DNA of 28,287 nucleotides from NCBI GenBank assembly GCA_023416745.1, contig JAEZHF010000095.1, positions 1 through 28,287 on the forward strand. The letters are read 5' to 3'. The notes under the pieces are model-generated. The model ran no database searches. It was not told where the DNA came from and worked only from the letters and a program-made list of their open reading frames with translations. The translations under genes and the position numbers were made by a program. This stretch comes from Bacillota bacterium. Lineage in GTDB: Bacteria; Bacillota; Clostridia; Christensenellales; SZUA-584. Position 1 is the stretch's first letter. Every line of letters begins with the position of its first letter. This document shows, one piece after another, positions 21,076-28,287 of this stretch.

Positions 21076-23074
21076 CTAAACACTTAGTAATCTCACGTTT
21101 GTTGCAACAGGTTTACCGTTATAATTAATTCCAACATTATATAGGACCAAATTACCTTGCAGTTTGTCAAATTGTAACTCGGGATTCATACTTTCGAAAA
21201 ATGGTATGTTTTCTGGAGTCGCTTTTATGAAACCAAAGAATTTATCGTTTTTATCGGTTCTAAGCGAAAGAACAACGCCCGCTCTGGAATTTTGGCTTCT
21301 CTCATAAGCAATATTGGTTTTCAAAAAAATCTGTCTAATTAACTCGGTAGTAAATTCTTCAGAATCTTTAATACCAAATTTACTTTTACGAAATTGATTT
21401 ACCCAAATAGTTTTGGTATGGTCAAAATAAGCAATGCATTCTTTAATTGCTTTTTCGGTATCTTGTTCTTTTGACAAACAGTCTTTTATGTTATCACAGT
21501 ATTTATCGATCTTTTTATGATCAGCCATATTAGGAGTTTTTGAGGCGACGTGTAGCTTAAACGCCATCATGAGTACATGCTGATAAGTTTTATATTTTTC
21601 TTTATACGAAACATTCTTTTTAAAGAAGTTTTCAAAAGCGATGTAAATTTCACAAACCAGGTAATACGGTTCGTAGGAGTGTATATCCAAGAAAATATCA
21701 TTGCGACATTCCCTTAATAATACTGACTCATGCCTATATGCAATATAAGGCTTCTCTAAGAGTACTGCAACAGCTGATTGGGTTAAAATTCTTAAGTTAA
21801 TTTTCTGAGATGCTTTAATCGAATAGTCACCCAAAAACTGCTTTGAGCGCCTTTCGTAAAAAAGCTTATGTGTAGGAAATATGGGTGCAACAGATAAAAA
21901 ATACTCTTCTAAATTTTTATGAAAGTCCCTAGTAATTTCGAATACTTCATCAAGAACTATATTTTGACGGTTTGTTGTCCTGACTACCTGATTTACAATA
22001 TCATTATTTTCAGTTGCAATTATTTTAATGGCCAATGGTATTTTAACGGAATCGAAATTATGAACTGCATAGTAATTAAAAATAACATTGCATGTTTGGC
22101 AACCGTTAACAATTTGAGGATTTTTTATAGTTGCTTTTCTTGAGGCAAGTGTGAACTGATCGCATACAATAGTAATTCCATTGTTAAATAGGATAAATTT
22201 TTCAGGGCTTTCTTTTATTGTATCAAAAATCTCACTATTTATAGTTGTATCACCTTGAAAGGCTCGAACATTATCATAAAAGAGCGATTTGCGAATAATT
22301 TGTTCTTCTGTATTTAATAATTTCATTAACTCATCCGAATTTGTATATACTAAAGCGCTATTTGTAACCCCTTGAACTTCAGGAAACGGAATCTGTTCAC
22401 CAATAGAAATAACAGCTTCAAAGTTGTTTTCATTGTTATCAATTATTTTTAAGAGCCTTTGTGTGTCAATATAATGAACCTTAATCTCATCATAATTTCC
22501 CGTCTTCACAATATCATCGCGCATTTTTTTTCATAGGCAATAATATTGGCATCATCGCACCATTTACCCATTGCTACAAAATAAACCCTAATTGAAGGCT
22601 TTTTATCCCATAAAATCATTACATCATCTGATAAAATATAATCGATAATTTTTAACCATTCTTTTACTTTTTCATTAGCTGCTTTGTATCTTGTTTCAGA
22701 AATAGCATCCACTACACCAGACTGGAACACATTAAATTCCTTAGCAACAAAGTTTGGACGATACTTTGATTGAGTAAAAAAAGCTCAATGTTCATTTTCT
22801 TTTTCGCTTTTACGTATTCTTCTATATCTTCTTTCGATTCAATAAATGAATCATTAATCTTGATTCCGATTCCATCAAGACCTAGGTCATCTTTACCCCC
22901 TACATTAACAGTATCAAACAAACTTGTTTTAACACTGAACACGTCAGTCTGATGTGCAGTAAACAGTAAGTAATTAACATAAATCTCGAAATTATGAGAT
23001 TCCTGGTTTTTTGTTAAACCATATTGCTCAATGAATTTTGAAAAGCGCACTTTGATAATAGGTTCTAGTTGCAT
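21076..23074 (-). pseudogene. AIPR family protein gene, interrupted by two homopolymer frameshifts
   Basis: Three adjacent minus-strand frames make up one AIPR (abortive-infection phage-resistance) protein of about 666 residues. Frame 1 starts at ATG 23074 (CAGGAG upstream) and runs MQLEPIIKVRFSKFIEQYGL ... KDDLGLDGIGIKINDSFIE. At 22788-22794 a run of seven T (coding strand) is one short; adding one T restores ELFFTQSKYRPNFVAKEFNV into frame 2. At 22524-22531 a run of eight A is again one short, and frame 3 continues to a stop at 21076. Frame 3 holds the family core: SLFYDNVRAFQG, FILFNNGITIVCDQ and NPQIVNGCQTCN. The gene is AT-rich and stands alone. It may be a true pseudogene, a phase-variable gene, or a product of sequencing error. 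Confidence 0.88.
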
Positions 23075-23239
23075 ATACAAGTCTCCTGTTTTTAATATCA
23101 TACCCTTGATCTTCAACGTTTTTCTATTAGTAAAAGAATGCAAAACATTCAAACTATATATTGTTGCTATATTCAAGCTTATACAAATTTCGACATATAA
23201 TAGAATTTACCCTTCCTGCAAACACATTTTTTTTGAAAT

Positions 23240-23530
23240 ATTTCCGCCCTCCCACAGTCACCTTCGGCGACAGCGCCCTCAAATGAGGAAGTCTTCCGTG
23301 GAACGTACATATCCCAAGCCTCCATCGGATGAGGAAGGTGGCAGGGCGCCTGACGGAGGGAGTGATCTGCGCAGCAGACGCGGCGTGACGGCGCGTATAT
23401 GAATCCGCACCCTACGACGGAACGCCACGAATCGTAGGGCACTGCATCCTTGACGTGCCGAATCCATAACGCAGGACGTCGGCGTGTATGGGATACCCCT
23501 TCGGGGTACTTATCCGTGCCCAACGGTTTC
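23240..23530. repeat. Composite GC-rich dispersed repeat upstream of ireB
   Basis: No gene is supported here. The segment shows CCCAAGCCTCC, GGAAGGTGGCAGGGCG and CCTGACGGAGGGAG (23313-23362). A perfect inverted repeat CCCTACGA / TCGTAGGG follows at 23411-23439, and a CCCCTTCGGGG hairpin lies at 23497-23507. These blocks resemble the intergenic repeats common in gut Clostridia. The low-GC stretches on both sides (23075-23239 and 23531-23705) hold no clear genes. Confidence 0.65.
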
Positions 23531-23705
23531 GACCGTAACCGTATCACCACACAAAAGGTCACCAAAACACCACACTTGTCCAAAAACATTACGAATAAGT
23601 TACACCCGTTACGATTTGACTAAATTATGCAGAAGAATTGGAGAATCGTTTGAACTTGACCGATATGTATTATATAATGAATCCATCAAAAGGGGGGTAA
23701 AAACC

Positions 23706-23975
23706 GTGACCATTTTAAATGAGACGATGAAATTCTCACTGACAAAAGAGCTGAACAATCCGGCGCGCGAAGTGATCTGGCTGGTTTGCGATGCGCTGAA
23801 AGACAAGGGTTACGATCCCGTCAATCAGCTGGTGGGCTATATCATCTCCGGCGACCCCACCTACATCACCAGCTACAAGAACGCCCGCTCGCTCATCAAG
23901 CGCGTGGAGCGTGACGAGCTGCTGGAGGAGTTTGTGAAGGTCTATATCGAAAATCTGGCCAAGACGGACGAGTAA
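23706..23975 (+). CDS. ireB: IreB family regulatory phosphoprotein (UPF0297)
   Basis: An 89-residue cytosolic protein. The core (EVIWLVCDALKDKGYDPVNQ, LVGYIISGDPTYITSYKNAR, SLIKRVERDELLEEFVKVYI) is nearly identical to IreB/YrzL proteins. In Enterococcus, IreB is phosphorylated by the PASTA kinase IreK and affects cephalosporin tolerance. The start is GTG 23706 with AGGGGGG upstream; the open frame continues far upstream without homology. The Thr residues phosphorylated in IreB lie in the N-terminus; MTILNETMKF offers Thr2 and Thr7. The ireB-ruvX-DUF1292 order is conserved in Bacillota. Confidence 0.95.
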   Translation: MTILNETMKFSLTKELNNPAREVIWLVCDALKDKGYDPVNQLVGYIISGDPTYITSYKNARSLIKRVERDELLEEFVKVYIENLAKTDE

Positions 23976-24030
23976 CGTTAAAGAGTTTTCGTTCCGCAGT
24001 GGTTTAATGCGCCCATAACATGGTATAATG

Positions 24031-24054
24031 AAGCCGCCTAAGCGCGGCTTTTTT
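24031..24054 (+). terminator. Rho-independent terminator after ireB
   Basis: AAGCCGC (24031-24037) and GCGGCTT (24044-24050) form a stem followed by T. A TGGTATAAT extended -10-like sequence lies right before it (24021-24029) and is probably chance. Confidence 0.7.
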
Positions 24055-24102
24055 GATGGCTTAACGGAGCCGCTCTGTAAATAATATGATAAAGGACAGT
24101 GC

Positions 24103-24513
24103 ATGAAAAAGATAATGGGTATCGACATCGGCGAGAAGCGCATCGGCATCGCCATCTCCGACGCTCTGGGGTACACGGCGCAGGGCGTGGAGACGTATGC
24201 GCGCACCGGCGAGGGGGACGCGGCGTATATCGTCAGCAAGGCGAAGGAGCTGGGCGCGTCGCTGGTGGTGGCCGGGCTGCCGCTGAACATGAACGGCAGC
24301 GAGGGGCCCGCGGTGCAGACCGTGCGCGAGTTTGCCGCGCGGCTCACGGAGCTGGGCATCGAGGTGGCCTTTCAGGATGAGCGGCTGACCACGGTGAGCG
24401 CCGAGCGCTTTCTGATCGAGGCGGACGTGTCGCGCAAGAAGCGCCGCCAGGTGGTGGACAAGCTGGCCGCGGTGTATATATTGCGCGCGTACCTTGACAG
24501 GCATCCCTTTTAA
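24103..24513 (+). CDS. ruvX: Holliday junction resolvase-like RuvX (YqgF)
   Basis: A 136-residue RNase H-fold nuclease. MGIDIGEKRIGIAISD has the first catalytic Asp, VVAGLPLNMNGSEGP the second conserved block, and FQDERLTTVSAERFL the DERxTT motif. The C-terminus has DKLAAVYILRAYLD. In E. coli YqgF processes 16S rRNA 5' ends and is essential; Holliday junction resolution is proposed from fold and early assays. AAAGGA precedes the ATG. It follows ireB, with DUF1292 90 bp downstream. Confidence 0.96.
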   Translation: MKKIMGIDIGEKRIGIAISDALGYTAQGVETYARTGEGDAAYIVSKAKELGASLVVAGLPLNMNGSEGPAVQTVREFAARLTELGIEVAFQDERLTTVSAERFLIEADVSRKKRRQVVDKLAAVYILRAYLDRHPF

Positions 24514-24559
24514 TGGGATACTTTGCAGGACGGCGGGGGTATAACACGCCGCCGCAAAG
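24502..24559 (+). promoter_or_regulatory. Two consecutive intercistronic hairpins between ruvX and the DUF1292 gene
   Basis: ATCCC/GGGAT (24503-24519) is followed by CTTTGC (24521-24526)/GCAAAG (24554-24559), with an inner CGGCG (24531-24535)/CGCCG (24547-24551). No T-run follows, so these look like processing or stability elements rather than a terminator. Confidence 0.55.
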
Positions 24560-24602
24560 GGAGATAATATAAACGCCCTAAGTTTTGTGAAAAGGAGATA
24601 TT

Positions 24603-24935
24603 ATGAGCGACGAAGATGTAATCGTGATGATCGATGAGGAAGGCACCGAGGTTCGCTTTCTGCACATTATGACGTTCGATTTTGAGAACAGCTTCTATGT
24701 GGCGCTGACACCCGAGGAGACCGTGGACGGTATCGAGAACGGCGAAGTGCTGCTGATGGAGATCGTCGAAGAAGAGGACGGCGAGGAAACCTACGCGCCC
24801 ATCGAGGACGAAGCCAAGATGGATAAGGTTTGGGAGGAGTTCGAGCGCCTGTACTACGAGGACGAGGGCGAGGACGAGGACGGGGAAGAAGAGCACGTGC
24901 ACGGCCCCGACTGCGACCACGACCACAAGGAATAA
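24603..24935 (+). CDS. DUF1292 family protein (YrzB-like)
   Basis: A 110-residue acidic protein: VIVMIDEEGTEVRFLHIMTF, YVALTPEETVDG and LMEIVEEEDGEETYAPIEDE match DUF1292. The C-terminal tail is highly acidic with a His-rich end (EEHVHGPDCDHDHKE) that could bind metal. The third member of the conserved ireB-ruvX-DUF1292 unit, with no known biochemical function. AAAGGAG sits before the ATG. The His/Asp tail is longer than usual for the family. Confidence 0.93.
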   Translation: MSDEDVIVMIDEEGTEVRFLHIMTFDFENSFYVALTPEETVDGIENGEVLLMEIVEEEDGEETYAPIEDEAKMDKVWEEFERLYYEDEGEDEDGEEEHVHGPDCDHDHKE

Positions 24936-24947
24936 GGACTAAAAGCC

Positions 24948-25601
24948 TTGCCGTATCTGTTCGCCGCGCTGATGGGCATATTCGCCGTGGTTTACGCGTT
25001 CGTGCGCCACGGCGGCAGCCTGTTTGCCCGCTTGTTTTTCAAATGCGCCGCCAGTGTGATGTTCGTTCTGCTCGCGGTCAGCGTACGTCCCGGCGCGCCG
25101 GACGTCTACGACGTGCTGATACTGTGCGGGCTGTGCGCATCGCTGGCGGGAGATGTGGTGCTGCTGTTTACCGAACGCGGCGACGGCTATATGCTGGCCG
25201 GAATGATCGCGTTTGCGGCGGCGCACGGGTTCTATATCGCCGCTTTCTGGACGATAGCGTCCCCCTCGTGGGTGGACGCTGTTTTTTTTGCCGCACTGAT
25301 GACGCTGGGCGCGTCGCTGCTGCATACCCGGCGCGTGAAGGCGGGGCGCAGCACGGCGGTGCTGTGGGTGTATATCGCGCTGCTGTGCGCGATGGCCGCC
25401 CGAGCCATTTCCATGCTGTGGGTGCGCGGCATGCCGGTGCTGTTCGGCGTGCTCGCGGCGTTGGGCGGCGTGCTGTTCGCGGTGTCGGACCTGCTGCTGG
25501 GCATCGAGCAGCGCACAGGCAGCAGGGCGGCAGGCTCGCTGTCCATCATCGCCTATTACGGGGCGCAGGGGCTGATCGCGTTTAGTGTGATGCTGGCTTA
25601 A
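24948..25601 (+). CDS. YhhN family integral membrane protein (lysoplasmalogenase-like)
   Basis: A 217-residue protein with about eight hydrophobic segments. ILCGLCASLAGDVVLLFTER, AGMIAFAAAHGFYIAAFW, FGVLAALGGVLFAVSDLLLG and a final YYGAQGLIAFS match the YhhN family, whose animal member TMEM86B hydrolyses the vinyl-ether bond of lysoplasmalogens. Plasmalogens occur in anaerobic Clostridia, so the role is plausible but unproven. TTG 24948 is chosen with AAGGACT upstream. The gene ends in a 4-bp overlap (TTAA) with the convergent gene. Confidence 0.88.
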   Translation: MPYLFAALMGIFAVVYAFVRHGGSLFARLFFKCAASVMFVLLAVSVRPGAPDVYDVLILCGLCASLAGDVVLLFTERGDGYMLAGMIAFAAAHGFYIAAFWTIASPSWVDAVFFAALMTLGASLLHTRRVKAGRSTAVLWVYIALLCAMAARAISMLWVRGMPVLFGVLAALGGVLFAVSDLLLGIEQRTGSRAAGSLSIIAYYGAQGLIAFSVMLA

Positions 25602-26329
25602 TGGATGACCACGCTGCCCTCCGTGAACGGGTTCTTGCGCACCGCGAGCGACCACAGATAAGGGTAGCGGTTTTTCAGGTGCCGCATGTATCCGATCCAT
25701 TTGCCGACCAGCAGACCCCAGGCGCGCGCCATGTCGCCGCCTAAGTGGGAGATGTCGCTGGCGGGCAGCGCGCTCACATCCGGACGGCTTTCCAGCTCGT
25801 CTATCAGGTGGTAGAGCGCCCAGAGCATATCCGTAAACGTATCGTGTTCCAGCAGGTTGGGGTTGGCGAACATCGCGAGTATCCCGGCCTTTTTTTGCGG
25901 CAGCAGCGCCTTGAGCTGCGCGATCGTCTCCGCGTCGGGATGGGCGTGGTAAGCGCCCGCGCGCACGTCCTTGGCCGCCGCGTCAAACATCTTGTCCGTC
26001 CACTTGGCGTTCATGCTGACTTTTGCCGGTTCGGGGCCGTCCATGCAGGGCTTGAGCGTTTCCAGCACAGCCGTGCCCGTCTCGGTGAAGAACGCGCTGA
26101 TCAGTATATTGATCTGTTCCAGACGCTCGCGCTTTTCCCGGGCATTGATCACGCGCTCCAGTAAAAACGTGACCAGCACGATGTGCAGCGGCAGGAACAC
26201 CATGTCGTGAAAGAACAGGAAGCTGGACTCGTGAAGGTCGTGGAACAGCACCTGCTGCAGTACAAAGAATATCGCCGACAGCGCGACGAGCACGATAATC
26301 ACAACATGTTCAAATTTAAGTCGTTTCAT
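25598..26329 (-). CDS. Uncharacterised membrane-anchored protein
   Basis: A 243-residue protein with two N-terminal hydrophobic helices: VVIIVLVALSAIFFVLQQVL and FHDMVFLPLHIVLVTFLLER. A coiled-coil-like ERVINAREKRERLEQINILI follows, then a soluble helical domain (~75-243) with repeated charged helices. No known family is recognised. ATG 26329 follows GAGGTGG; an in-frame ATG at 26341 overlaps that site. It stands alone and converges with the YhhN gene, sharing stop-codon bases. A sensory or structural role is only a guess. Confidence 0.75.
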   Translation of the reverse strand: MKRLKFEHVVIIVLVALSAIFFVLQQVLFHDLHESSFLFFHDMVFLPLHIVLVTFLLERVINAREKRERLEQINILISAFFTETGTAVLETLKPCMDGPEPAKVSMNAKWTDKMFDAAAKDVRAGAYHAHPDAETIAQLKALLPQKKAGILAMFANPNLLEHDTFTDMLWALYHLIDELESRPDVSALPASDISHLGGDMARAWGLLVGKWIGYMRHLKNRYPYLWSLAVRKNPFTEGSVVIH

Positions 26330-26481
26330 AGACCACCTCATGAAATTTTCTCCATTAAAACATGTGATGGACGGTTGTCTCCATATATGTGTACGATCAA
26401 CAGCAAAAGCATGAATCAGCAGCCGAAGGTAAAATAATATTAAAGAACGTAAAATAAATGTAACAATTATTGCCGCTAGAC

Positions 26482-26510
26482 TTGAAAAAGGGCGCGCTTT
26501 CTAATAAAAT
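26482..26510 (+). promoter_or_regulatory. Promoter of the NlpC/P60 gene
   Basis: TTGAAA (26482-26487), a 17-bp spacer and TAAAAT (26505-26510) lie 31 bp before the ATG. Confidence 0.7.
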
Positions 26511-26540
26511 GGACAAGAAAAGACGAAGACGGAGGATGCA

Positions 26541-27719
26541 ATGCGAAGAAGACGCAGCAGACGGTATTCAACATATGGAGCACACAGCAGCGGCGGCAGC
26601 GGGCTGAAAAGAGTTATCGCGAGTTTTCGCCGGTACAGCGGAAGAAGGCGGCTTGTCGTATTTTCTGTCGCCGGTCTTATTGTGGCCGCTGCTGCGGCGC
26701 TGATCGTCTTCATGCCGGGCATTCTGCCGGCCGCGGCTCAGCCAAACACCAGTGCGGCGCTGGTGAACGCGGCGGATTTTGTGCCGGCCTCCGTCTCTGC
26801 AACACCGTCAGCAACGCCCGTGCCCACCCCGACGCCTGTGCCCACACCCGAACCCACGCCGACGCCGACGCCCGACCCGACGCTGCAAAAGGGCGACGAG
26901 AACGAGCGTGTGCAGGAGCTGCAGAACCGGCTGATGGACTTGGGGTATCTGGATGTGGACGAGACCACGCAGCTGTTCGGCCCGGCCACCAAGTATGCGG
27001 TGGAGCTGTTTCAGCGGCAGCACGCGCTGGATCAGGACGGCATCGCGGGGCCGCAGACGCTGCAGATGATACACTCCGAAGACGCCAAGAAGTACACGCT
27101 GCTGGAAGGCACGCGCGGCGAGGACGTGGACAGCCTTCAGCGGCAGCTGGTGGATTTGGGATACATGAGCAAGACGACGGGCTATTACGGCGACGAGACC
27201 GTGAAGGCCGTGAAGGATTTTCAGGAGCGCAACGGACTGTCCGCCGACGGCAAGACAGGCGAAAAAACGCTGGATCTGATCTATTCGCCGGAAGCCAAAG
27301 CCAGCGCCTCCAAGGCGCAGGCCGAGAAGCGCCGCGCCAACATCACCAAGATGATCGAGGTGGCCAAGGATCAGCTGGGCAAGAAATACATCCTCGGCAA
27401 CGAGGGGCCGAACACTTTCGACTGCTCCGGCCTCGTGTATTACTGCCTCAAGCAGGCGGGTTCGTCCCGCGGGCGCTACAACGCCGCCGGTTACTCGCGC
27501 GTGTCCGACTGGGAGGAGATCAAGTCGATGAACGATCTGGAGAAGGGCGACCTGCTGTTCTTCTGGAACAACGCCAAGACCAAGGTGGGCCATGTGGGCA
27601 TATACGTGGGCGGCGGCATGATGGTGGACGCGTCGTCCAGCAACGGCAAGGTGGTGCACCGTTCCTGCACCACGTCCTACTGGAAGCGGATGTTCGTGCG
27701 CGCGCGGCGCCCCTGGTAG
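26541..27719 (+). CDS. NlpC/P60 cell-wall hydrolase with two peptidoglycan-binding repeats
   Basis: A 392-residue exported enzyme. A very basic N-terminus (MRRRRSRRYSTYG) is followed by a single membrane helix (38-58), a Thr/Pro-rich linker (~90-114), two PG_binding_1 repeats (GDENERVQELQNRLMDLGYL and RGEDVDSLQRQLVDLGYM), a charged hinge (~250-268) and the NlpC/P60 domain. Catalytic residues are Cys295 (FDCSGLVYYC) and His351 (GHVGIYVGGG), with the third polar residue probably His373. It should cleave the D-Glu-diamino-acid bond of peptidoglycan peptides in wall turnover or spore/daughter separation. GGAGGATGCA precedes the ATG. Monocistronic. Confidence 0.95.
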   Translation: MRRRRSRRYSTYGAHSSGGSGLKRVIASFRRYSGRRRLVVFSVAGLIVAAAAALIVFMPGILPAAAQPNTSAALVNAADFVPASVSATPSATPVPTPTPVPTPEPTPTPTPDPTLQKGDENERVQELQNRLMDLGYLDVDETTQLFGPATKYAVELFQRQHALDQDGIAGPQTLQMIHSEDAKKYTLLEGTRGEDVDSLQRQLVDLGYMSKTTGYYGDETVKAVKDFQERNGLSADGKTGEKTLDLIYSPEAKASASKAQAEKRRANITKMIEVAKDQLGKKYILGNEGPNTFDCSGLVYYCLKQAGSSRGRYNAAGYSRVSDWEEIKSMNDLEKGDLLFFWNNAKTKVGHVGIYVGGGMMVDASSSNGKVVHRSCTTSYWKRMFVRARRPW

Positions 27720-27740
27720 GCGGATAAGGCACATAAAGCG

Positions 27741-27775
27741 AAGCGGGCTGGGGGAAACCTTGTGCCCGCTTTTTT
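27741..27775 (+). terminator. Rho-independent terminator after the NlpC/P60 gene
   Basis: AAGCGGGC (27741-27748) pairs with GCCCGCTT (27764-27771), followed by T. Confidence 0.9.
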
Positions 27776-27781
27776 GTATGC

Positions 27782-27856
27782 GGGGTTGATGATTGGGGTG
27801 ATTGGGGTAAGGTCGTGGGGCGCTGCCCCACACCCCGCTGGAGGCCCCGCCTCCAG
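27782..27856. repeat. G-run segment and double hairpin repeat
   Basis: Four GGGG runs (27782-27820) precede two hairpins: TGGGGC/GCCCCA (27816-27830) and CTGGAGGC/GCCTCCAG (27838-27856). The 'GGGGCGCTGCCCCACACCCC' pattern is a common intergenic repeat in gut Clostridia. The position just after a terminator mirrors 20956-20979. Confidence 0.6.
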
Positions 27857-27963
27857 ACCTATATAAGGAATCCCTTGCGTGGTAGCGATCAGGGGGAAAA
27901 GCCTTTAGCTGAGCACCATGGGTTTTTTAAACTATTATGTAGAATTGTGGTGGGTAAGTGTGG

Positions 27964-27969
27964 TATAAT
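27964..27969 (+). promoter_or_regulatory. Extended -10 promoter element before the 52-residue ORF
   Basis: TGGTATAAT (27961-27969) fits an extended -10 box; no clear -35. It would drive the AT-rich genes at the right end. Confidence 0.45.
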
Positions 27970-28017
27970 ACTGAAAATGTGTACTGTAAATAGCATTATG
28001 TGGTAGGGATAAGAATT

Positions 28018-28176
28018 ATGCTGGGAAAAGAGAGAGACGCATTTGAAGAATTAAAAAGTATTATAGTTATTTCCGATGATTATTCTAAGTTGTTTGGAGA
28101 ATTCTATAAGACGTATTATTATAACAGTAGGATAGTTTTAATCCAACTTGAAGATGGAAGAAAGGGAGCGTGTTAG
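28018..28176 (+). CDS. Small hypothetical protein
   Basis: A 52-residue ORF (MLGKERDAFEELKSIIVISD, then DYSKLFGEFYKTYYYNSR) with AGGGAT before the ATG. It is AT-rich and ends just before the transposase start. No family is recognised; it may belong to, or have been cut by, the adjacent IS. Confidence 0.4.
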   Translation: MLGKERDAFEELKSIIVISDDYSKLFGEFYKTYYYNSRIVLIQLEDGRKGAC

Positions 28177-28239
28177 AATTTTAGACAATCTGCTAAGATG
28201 GAAAGAGCGAAAGAATGCGCAGAAATCGGAGGCAGAAAA

Positions 28240-28287
28240 ATGGGAGAATACAGAAAGAAATACGATGAAGACTTCAAGAAAAATGCG
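28240..28287 (+). CDS. Probable IS3-type transposase OrfA (5' end only)
   Basis: Sixteen codons before the window edge read MGEYRKKYDEDFKKNA. The pattern (R-K-x-Y-x-x-x-F-K-x-x-A) matches the start of IS3-type and related OrfA transposase proteins with a helix-turn-helix. CGGAGG precedes the ATG. The frame is open from 28198, but the binding site supports 28240. Too short for a firm family call. Confidence 0.6.
   Translation, partial: MGEYRKKYDEDFKKNA

Noticed and set aside
24021..24029. Extended -10 TGGTATAAT before ruvX
   Set aside because: It abuts the ireB terminator, so any transcript would end at once; no -35 box was seen.
26808..27833. Long minus-strand frame opposite the NlpC/P60 gene
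   Set aside because: It is a codon-bias shadow. The plus strand encodes clear domains with a promoter, ribosome binding site and terminator.

Overview
The window looks like a chromosomal stretch of a GC-rich, spore-forming, anaerobic Bacillota, most likely class Clostridia. Three blocks support this: gerM-rph-rdgB-yfcE, spoIIGA-sigE, and ireB-ruvX-DUF1292. A CIRCE-controlled Hsp20 and an Rrf2-nifS-nifU Fe-S cluster agree. No tRNA, rRNA or CRISPR array was recognised.

Layout. 1-1275: an autoregulated PadR repressor and the start of a multi-pass membrane protein, on the minus strand. 1354-4569: GerMN lipoprotein, RNase PH, RdgB, YfcE-like phosphodiesterase and a VOC protein in one tight operon. 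It runs through an SD-masking hairpin into a membrane GGDEF protein (4596-5636). 5956-6336: an isolated DUF1428 gene. 6763-8329: the sporulation pair spoIIGA-sigE, whose reading frames overlap by 185 bp. 8400-9184: nitroreductase plus a one-helix protein. 9242-10203: an AT-rich insert between 10-bp direct repeats, carrying a wrecked DUF255 (YyaL-type) gene start and an orphan DUF4304-like gene. 10204-11114: non-coding, holding a five-unit hairpin repeat array. 11115-12490: a phage-like DnaD/DnaC helicase-loading pair. 12654-13794: a hotdog thioesterase and a DUF134 regulator. 13942-17757: a sugar-type ABC importer (ATPase, permease, lipoprotein binder) with five 11-bp direct repeats in its leader. 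17858-18423: Hsp20. 18497-20841: Rrf2-nifS-nifU and a small membrane-anchored protein. 20956-23530: an AT-rich defence-type island with an AIPR gene broken at two homopolymers, bordered by a G-run motif and composite GC-rich dispersed repeats. 23706-25601: ireB, ruvX, DUF1292 and YhhN, convergent with an unknown membrane protein. 26541-27719: an NlpC/P60 wall hydrolase. 27782-28287: hairpin repeats, a small ORF and the first codons of a probable IS transposase.

The core genes are GC-rich and tightly packed. The foreign material stands out by AT content: the 9.2-10.2 kb insert, the AIPR island, the DUF1428 gene and the right-hand IS end. Several non-coding gaps hold dispersed repeat families rather than genes. 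The most unusual points are the 11-bp phased repeats in the ABC leader, the insert with its DUF255 relic and direct repeats, the AIPR gene broken at T and A runs, the hairpin coupling the VOC and GGDEF genes, and the long spoIIGA/sigE overlap.
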